Shown here: piece by piece, positions 4,627 to 7,198 of the stretch
Position numbering within the stretch: the first letter of the stretch is position 1
How the letters are laid out: every line of letters starts with the position of its first letter
Assembly: GCA_937901465.1 (NCBI GenBank)
Contig: CALGTU010000201.1
Span: 1-7,198 of the forward strand
DNA from: an uncultured Clostridia bacterium
GTDB taxonomy: Bacteria; Bacillota; Clostridia; Oscillospirales; Ruminococcaceae
Reading direction: 5' to 3'
Length of the DNA stretch: 7,198 bases
Made by a program: the position numbers and the translations under genes
Notes under the pieces: generated by a model
What the model saw: only the letters and a program-made list of their open reading frames with translations
What the model was told of the DNA's origin: nothing
Database searches by the model: none

Positions 4627-5800
4627 TTTTCAGTTTTACAGTCCGACAGAATTTGTTTTCGGAAAGGAAACAGAAAACGAAAGCGGAAGACTCGTCAAAA
4701 AATATGGCGGTAGCAAAGTTCTTATTCATTACGGCGGAGGATCTGCTGTAAAATCAGGTCTTTTAGACAGAGTAAAAGCATCGCTTGAAAAAGAAGGACT
4801 CAGTTATGTCCTTTTAGGCGGAGTAAAGCCAAATCCACGCGATACAAAGATTTATGAAGGTATTGAACTCTGCAGAAAAGAAAATGTTGATTTTATCCTT
4901 TGCGTTGGCGGCGGTTCTGTTATCGACTCGGCAAAGGGTATTGCGATAGGTGTTCTTTATGACGGAGATTTCTGGGACTTTTACGGAACAGGAAAGAAAG
5001 TTGAAAGAGCTCTTCCTATAGGAACAGTTCTTACAATCGCAGCAGCAGGAAGTGAAGGCTCTCCTGGGTCTGTTGTAACTAAAGAAGAAGGAATGTTGAA
5101 ACGTGATGTTGGTTCTGACCTTTTACGTCCTAAATTCTCAATCCTTAATCCTGAACTTACAGAAACTCTCCCTGCTTATCAGACAGCTTGTGGTGCTACT
5201 GATATTATGGCTCATGTTTTTGAAAGATACTTTACAAATACAGAAGAAGTTGAAATTTCAGACAGACTCTGCGAAGCCGTTCTTCTTACTATGGTAAAAG
5301 AAACACCAAGAGCTATCGCTGAACCACATAACTATCAGGCAAGAGCAAATATTATGTGGGCAGGAACTGTTGCACACAATGATATCGTTGGTGTAGGAAG
5401 AAGTCAGGACTGGAACAGCCACGGAATAGAACACGAACTTTCTGGTCTTTATGACTGTGCTCATGGTGCCGGACTTGCGGTTATCATGCCGTCTTGGATG
5501 GAATTTGTATATAAGCATAACGTTATGCGTTTTGCTCAGATGGCTGTTCGTATATGGGGTTGTCCTATGAACTTTGAAAATCCTGAAGAAACAGCACTCA
5601 AAGGAATCGCTTGTTTCAGAAGATTTTTACACGACATAGGAATGCCTATTAATTTTGAAGAACTTGGTGCTAAGGAAGAAGATATACCTGTTCTCGTTGA
5701 AAAATTCGGTCTTGGCGACGGAAAAACAGGCGGATTTGTTCCCCTTTCGTCAGAAGATGTTGCAGAAATTTACAGAATTGCCGTTAGAGCCTCAATTTAA
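4619..5800 (+). CDS. Iron-containing alcohol dehydrogenase (butanol dehydrogenase / YqhD type)
   Basis: A 393-residue group III alcohol dehydrogenase of the BdhA/YqhD branch, which reduces aldehydes to alcohols with NAD(P)H in the cytoplasm. The N-terminal dinucleotide domain has GGGSAVKSG (39-47), equivalent to the NADPH-binding GGGS loop of YqhD, and CVGGGSVIDSAKG (95-107). The metal ligands match the family spacing exactly: Asp195 and His199 in GATDIMAHVFE (192-202), His268 in SHGIEHELS (267-275) and His282 in DCAHGAGLA (279-287). FGLGDGKTGGFVPLS (363-377) is the usual C-terminal signature region. Length is typical, and all key residues are present. Start ATG 4619 overlaps the end of the MATE gene by 8 bases, with GAAAGGA at 4602-4608, so translation is probably coupled. 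Roles possible: fermentative alcohol formation or removal of toxic aldehydes. The pairing with an exporter and AraC-type regulator favours detoxification, but this is inference. Confidence 0.93.
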   Translation: MDNFQFYSPTEFVFGKETENESGRLVKKYGGSKVLIHYGGGSAVKSGLLDRVKASLEKEGLSYVLLGGVKPNPRDTKIYEGIELCRKENVDFILCVGGGSVIDSAKGIAIGVLYDGDFWDFYGTGKKVERALPIGTVLTIAAAGSEGSPGSVVTKEEGMLKRDVGSDLLRPKFSILNPELTETLPAYQTACGATDIMAHVFERYFTNTEEVEISDRLCEAVLLTMVKETPRAIAEPHNYQARANIMWAGTVAHNDIVGVGRSQDWNSHGIEHELSGLYDCAHGAGLAVIMPSWMEFVYKHNVMRFAQMAVRIWGCPMNFENPEETALKGIACFRRFLHDIGMPINFEELGAKEEDIPVLVEKFGLGDGKTGGFVPLSSEDVAEIYRIAVRASI

Positions 5801-5846
5801 AACAAAAGAACTCCGTAAGAAATCTTGCGGAGTTCTTTTGTTTTTT
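5801..5846 (+). terminator. Terminator of the MATE-dehydrogenase operon
   Basis: A 20-base stem with a single G-U wobble: arms 5801-5820 and 5823-5842, starting directly after the stop codon, with a run of T through 5846. The complementary strand has an A/T-rich end as well. Its core (ACTCCG...GCGGAGT) is shared with the deformylase-gene terminator at 2159-2197. The last T residues are also the first bases of the next gene's -35 box. Confidence 0.94.
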
Positions 5847-5873
5847 GACAACATAATACAGATATGCTATAAT
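5845..5873 (+). promoter_or_regulatory. Consensus promoter of the two-transmembrane protein gene
   Basis: TTGACA (5845-5850), 17-base spacer, TATAAT (5868-5873) preceded by TGC, an extended -10. Both boxes match the housekeeping consensus exactly, so strong constitutive expression is expected. It begins inside the T-run of the preceding terminator, leaving no free space between the two units. Ribosome binding site AAAGGG at 5892-5897, nine bases before ATG 5907. Confidence 0.88.
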
Positions 5874-5906
5874 TATGTTTAAATAAAAGCGAAAGGGCGG
5901 ATACGA

Positions 5907-6512
5907 ATGTTTGAAAGCCAAGAAGACTTCAGCATACCTGATGAATATTATAATTATGAAATAGTCGGTCCTGCTGATATCAAAACCCGTCCTCTTACCG
6001 AACGTGAATATCAGGCAATAAAATTTTCTTATAAATCAAAAGCGAAAAGCATTTTTACAATACAAGGCTTTATTCTTATACTATTAAGTTCTATTGCTGC
6101 GTTGAGCATTTGGTATTCTGTAAATAGTATCATAAAAGGTGAACCTGATGCTTTTATGCACTTGTTTATAGCTTGTGCACTCAGTCTTTTTGCAATCGCA
6201 CTTTCTTCGATAATATATGTTGAAAGGCTGAAACAGGTAATTTCGAAAGATGAACAGATTGCACTGGGTGAAATAGTACATACAGATATTAAACGTGATT
6301 ACAGAAACACTATTATGGGTGCTTATCATACTATTGCTCTTCACGGAAACAAACAAATCATAAGGATTTTTGACAGGCATGTAATTAAAAACGGAAAGAC
6401 TGTCCTTGTGGTTGTAAAACATAGTATACCACCCTATATGATACGCGTTCCGAATGATGTTGTGGACTATGATTTAACCACAAACAAACGTGAATATAAC
6501 AAATCATTTTAA
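5907..6512 (+). CDS. Two-transmembrane protein, unknown function
   Basis: A 201-residue protein that I do not recognise. Order of parts: a soluble acidic N-terminal region with a tyrosine-rich patch (DEYYNYE, 12-18) and TREYQ-like charged stretch (1-45), hydrophobic segment 1 at about 49-72, a short loop KGEPD (77-81), hydrophobic segment 2 at about 83-105, then a soluble C-terminal part (106-201) with alternating hydrophobic residues that look like beta strands (QIIRIF, TVLVVV). The short loop suggests a helical hairpin with both ends in the cytoplasm. There is no catalytic motif and no signal peptide. A consensus promoter and AAAGGG site precede it, so it is very likely expressed. The stretch after its stop encodes a degraded paralogue with the same plan in tandem. 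The frame stays open except for its TAA straight into the second unit. Function unknown. Confidence 0.75.
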   Translation: MFESQEDFSIPDEYYNYEIVGPADIKTRPLTEREYQAIKFSYKSKAKSIFTIQGFILILLSSIAALSIWYSVNSIIKGEPDAFMHLFIACALSLFAIALSSIIYVERLKQVISKDEQIALGEIVHTDIKRDYRNTIMGAYHTIALHGNKQIIRIFDRHVIKNGKTVLVVVKHSIPPYMIRVPNDVVDYDLTTNKREYNKSF

Positions 6513-7027
6513 GATCTAACAGAATATGATGACTACACAATGGGTGATCTGGAAACTATAGCATATCCTGTTTCTTCTGAAGAAAGCGAAAAGATTGTTC
6601 TAAAAGAACGTTTGATTAGTCCTTTTAAACATGGCACACTCAGTATAATCTGAATGTTCTTTACCATAATTACGATCGTTATGATTGCTTTTCTGATAAA
6701 AAGTTTTATTTCAAATGAATCAGAAGTGTTTTTTCCGCTTTTGATGGGATTTTTGTGTGAAGTATTTATTGAGTTGATGCTTTGCAAACTTGTTTTTAAG
6801 AAAAAAGTTTCTTTTCAGGATTACGGTATGATAGAATGTGTTGTTATTAAAAAATAGAAGATGATAACATGGATAAGAAGTATATCAGTGTGGCTATTCC
6901 CGAAAGAAAACAGTTTGTAAATTTAATCGCTACAGATTCTGACTATAAACATTTATTGCCGAACGAACGGATTACTCTCGTTGTTAATAAATCTACCGAT
7001 GAGATAATATATGTCATTCAAAAATAG
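6513..7027 (+). pseudogene. Decayed tandem copy of the two-transmembrane protein gene
   Basis: Reading the frame of the previous gene past its TAA gives 46 sense codons (starting DLTEYDDYTMGD), TGA at 6651-6653, 67 more sense codons beginning MFFTIITIVM, and TAG at 6855-6857. A -1 shift in the six-A run 6849-6854 then opens the frame through ATG 6869 (MDKKYISVAIPERKQF) to TAG 7025-7027. Joined, these pieces follow the intact protein: EYDDY against EYYNY, two hydrophobic segments, then GMIECVVIKK against GEIVHTDIKR. After the shift the alignment runs on without a gap, sharing Y, A and KQ in KKYISVAIPERKQF against GAYHTIALHGNKQI, and later LVV. No ribosome binding site precedes the pieces at 6540, 6654 or 6869. 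I read this as a diverged duplicate broken by a nonsense codon and a frameshift. A sequencing error in the A run could explain only the frameshift. Independent short proteins are less likely. Confidence 0.62.
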
Positions 7028-7040
7028 AGTGAATTTTTCT

Positions 7041-7089
7041 GAGGGTCATTTGCAAGACGTTATCGTCTGCAATATGTACCCTCTTTTTT
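7041..7089 (+). terminator. Terminator after the two-transmembrane protein locus
   Basis: GAGGGT (7041-7046) pairs with ACCCTC (7078-7083). Inside it, TTGC/GCAA and AGACG/CGTCT pair around a TTAT loop with small bulges. TTTTTT follows at 7084-7089. It starts 14 bases after the last stop of the decayed copy, so the whole locus probably forms one transcript from the promoter at 5845. Confidence 0.88.
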
Positions 7090-7106
7090 ATTATGTTTTA
7101 AAAATA

Positions 7107-7142
7107 AAAAACGTTGTTTCATTTTTCTGAAACAACGTTTTT
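7107..7142 (-). terminator. Terminator of the tRNA-Trp gene
   Basis: Perfect 15-base arms 7107-7121 and 7128-7142 (TGAAACAACGTTTTT), with a 6-base loop. On the minus strand the stem is followed by a U-rich run (complement of the A-rich 7100-7110). It lies one base beyond the CCA end of the tRNA. Confidence 0.9.
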
Positions 7143-7143
7143 C

Positions 7144-7198
7144 TGGCAGGGGCAGAAGGACTTGAACCCTCGGCACGCGGTTTTGGAGACCGCTGCTC
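7144..7198 (-). tRNA. trnW: tRNA-Trp (anticodon CCA), 3' part, cut by the window edge
   Basis: Read on the minus strand, the segment gives the end of the D arm (GAGC), an anticodon arm with stem GCGGT/ACCGC and loop CTCCAAA, the variable loop, a T arm (GAGGG-TTCAAGT-CCTTC), the acceptor 3' strand TGCCCCT, discriminator G and the encoded CCA (7144-7146). The anticodon is CCA (7184-7186), hence tryptophan. The acceptor 5' strand and most of the D arm lie beyond 7198, so acceptor pairing cannot be checked. Confidence 0.93.

Noticed and set aside
6084..6422. Minus-strand frame of 112 residues opposite the two-transmembrane protein
   Set aside because: No ribosome binding site or promoter, and it overlaps the plus-strand gene that has a consensus promoter and good ribosome binding site.
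6513..6857. Stop-codon recoding or readthrough joining the two tandem units into one long protein
   Set aside because: All three stop types (TAA, TGA, TAG) interrupt the frame along with a frameshift, no recoding structure was seen, and other genes in the window use stops normally. Simple decay explains it better.
7100..7198. Integration site of a mobile element at the tRNA-Trp 3' end
   Set aside because: The tRNA end is a common target, but no integrase, no repeated copy of the tRNA 3' end and no other mobile genes are seen in the window; a normal terminator follows the tRNA.

Overview
The window looks like a chromosomal segment of an AT-rich, anaerobic Gram-positive bacterium, most likely a member of the Clostridia (Firmicutes). 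The reasons are strong purine-rich ribosome binding sites, near-consensus TTGACA/TATAAT promoters with 17-base spacers, intrinsic hairpin terminators after almost every unit, a tRNA with encoded CCA, and a gene set typical of that class: an O-acetylserine sulfhydrylase, an M20D amidohydrolase, a MATE exporter and a butanol-dehydrogenase-type Fe-alcohol dehydrogenase. The genus cannot be told from this window.

Layout. 1-163 is the 3' end of a cysteine synthase gene (+), which shares a bidirectional terminator with a convergent M20D amidohydrolase (202-1356, -). Next comes a small single-span membrane protein (1484-1666, -) with its own promoter and terminator. It is divergent from a short peptide-deformylase-like gene (1741-2154, +) that lacks the catalytic glutamine. 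The gap 2198-2384 has no protein gene, but it holds two related 18-base dyads and a near-perfect minus-strand promoter. Together with the deformylase terminator this outlines a possible noncoding RNA of about 114 nt.

The central module is an AraC-family regulator (2385-3122, -) divergent from a two-gene operon, a MATE transporter (3241-4626) overlapping by 8 bases an Fe-dependent alcohol/aldehyde dehydrogenase (4619-5800), which ends in a long hairpin terminator. The regulator, exporter and NADPH-type aldehyde reductase probably form one locally controlled unit; defence against reactive aldehydes or other toxic small molecules is a reasonable guess, by analogy with yqhC-yqhD of Escherichia coli. 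A direct repeat with 20-base spacing in the divergent region is a candidate operator.

The last part (5845-7090) is an unrecognised two-transmembrane protein gene behind a consensus promoter, followed in tandem by a decayed paralogue carrying an in-frame TGA and a frameshift in a run of six A. The window closes with the 3' portion of a minus-strand tRNA-Trp gene and its terminator.
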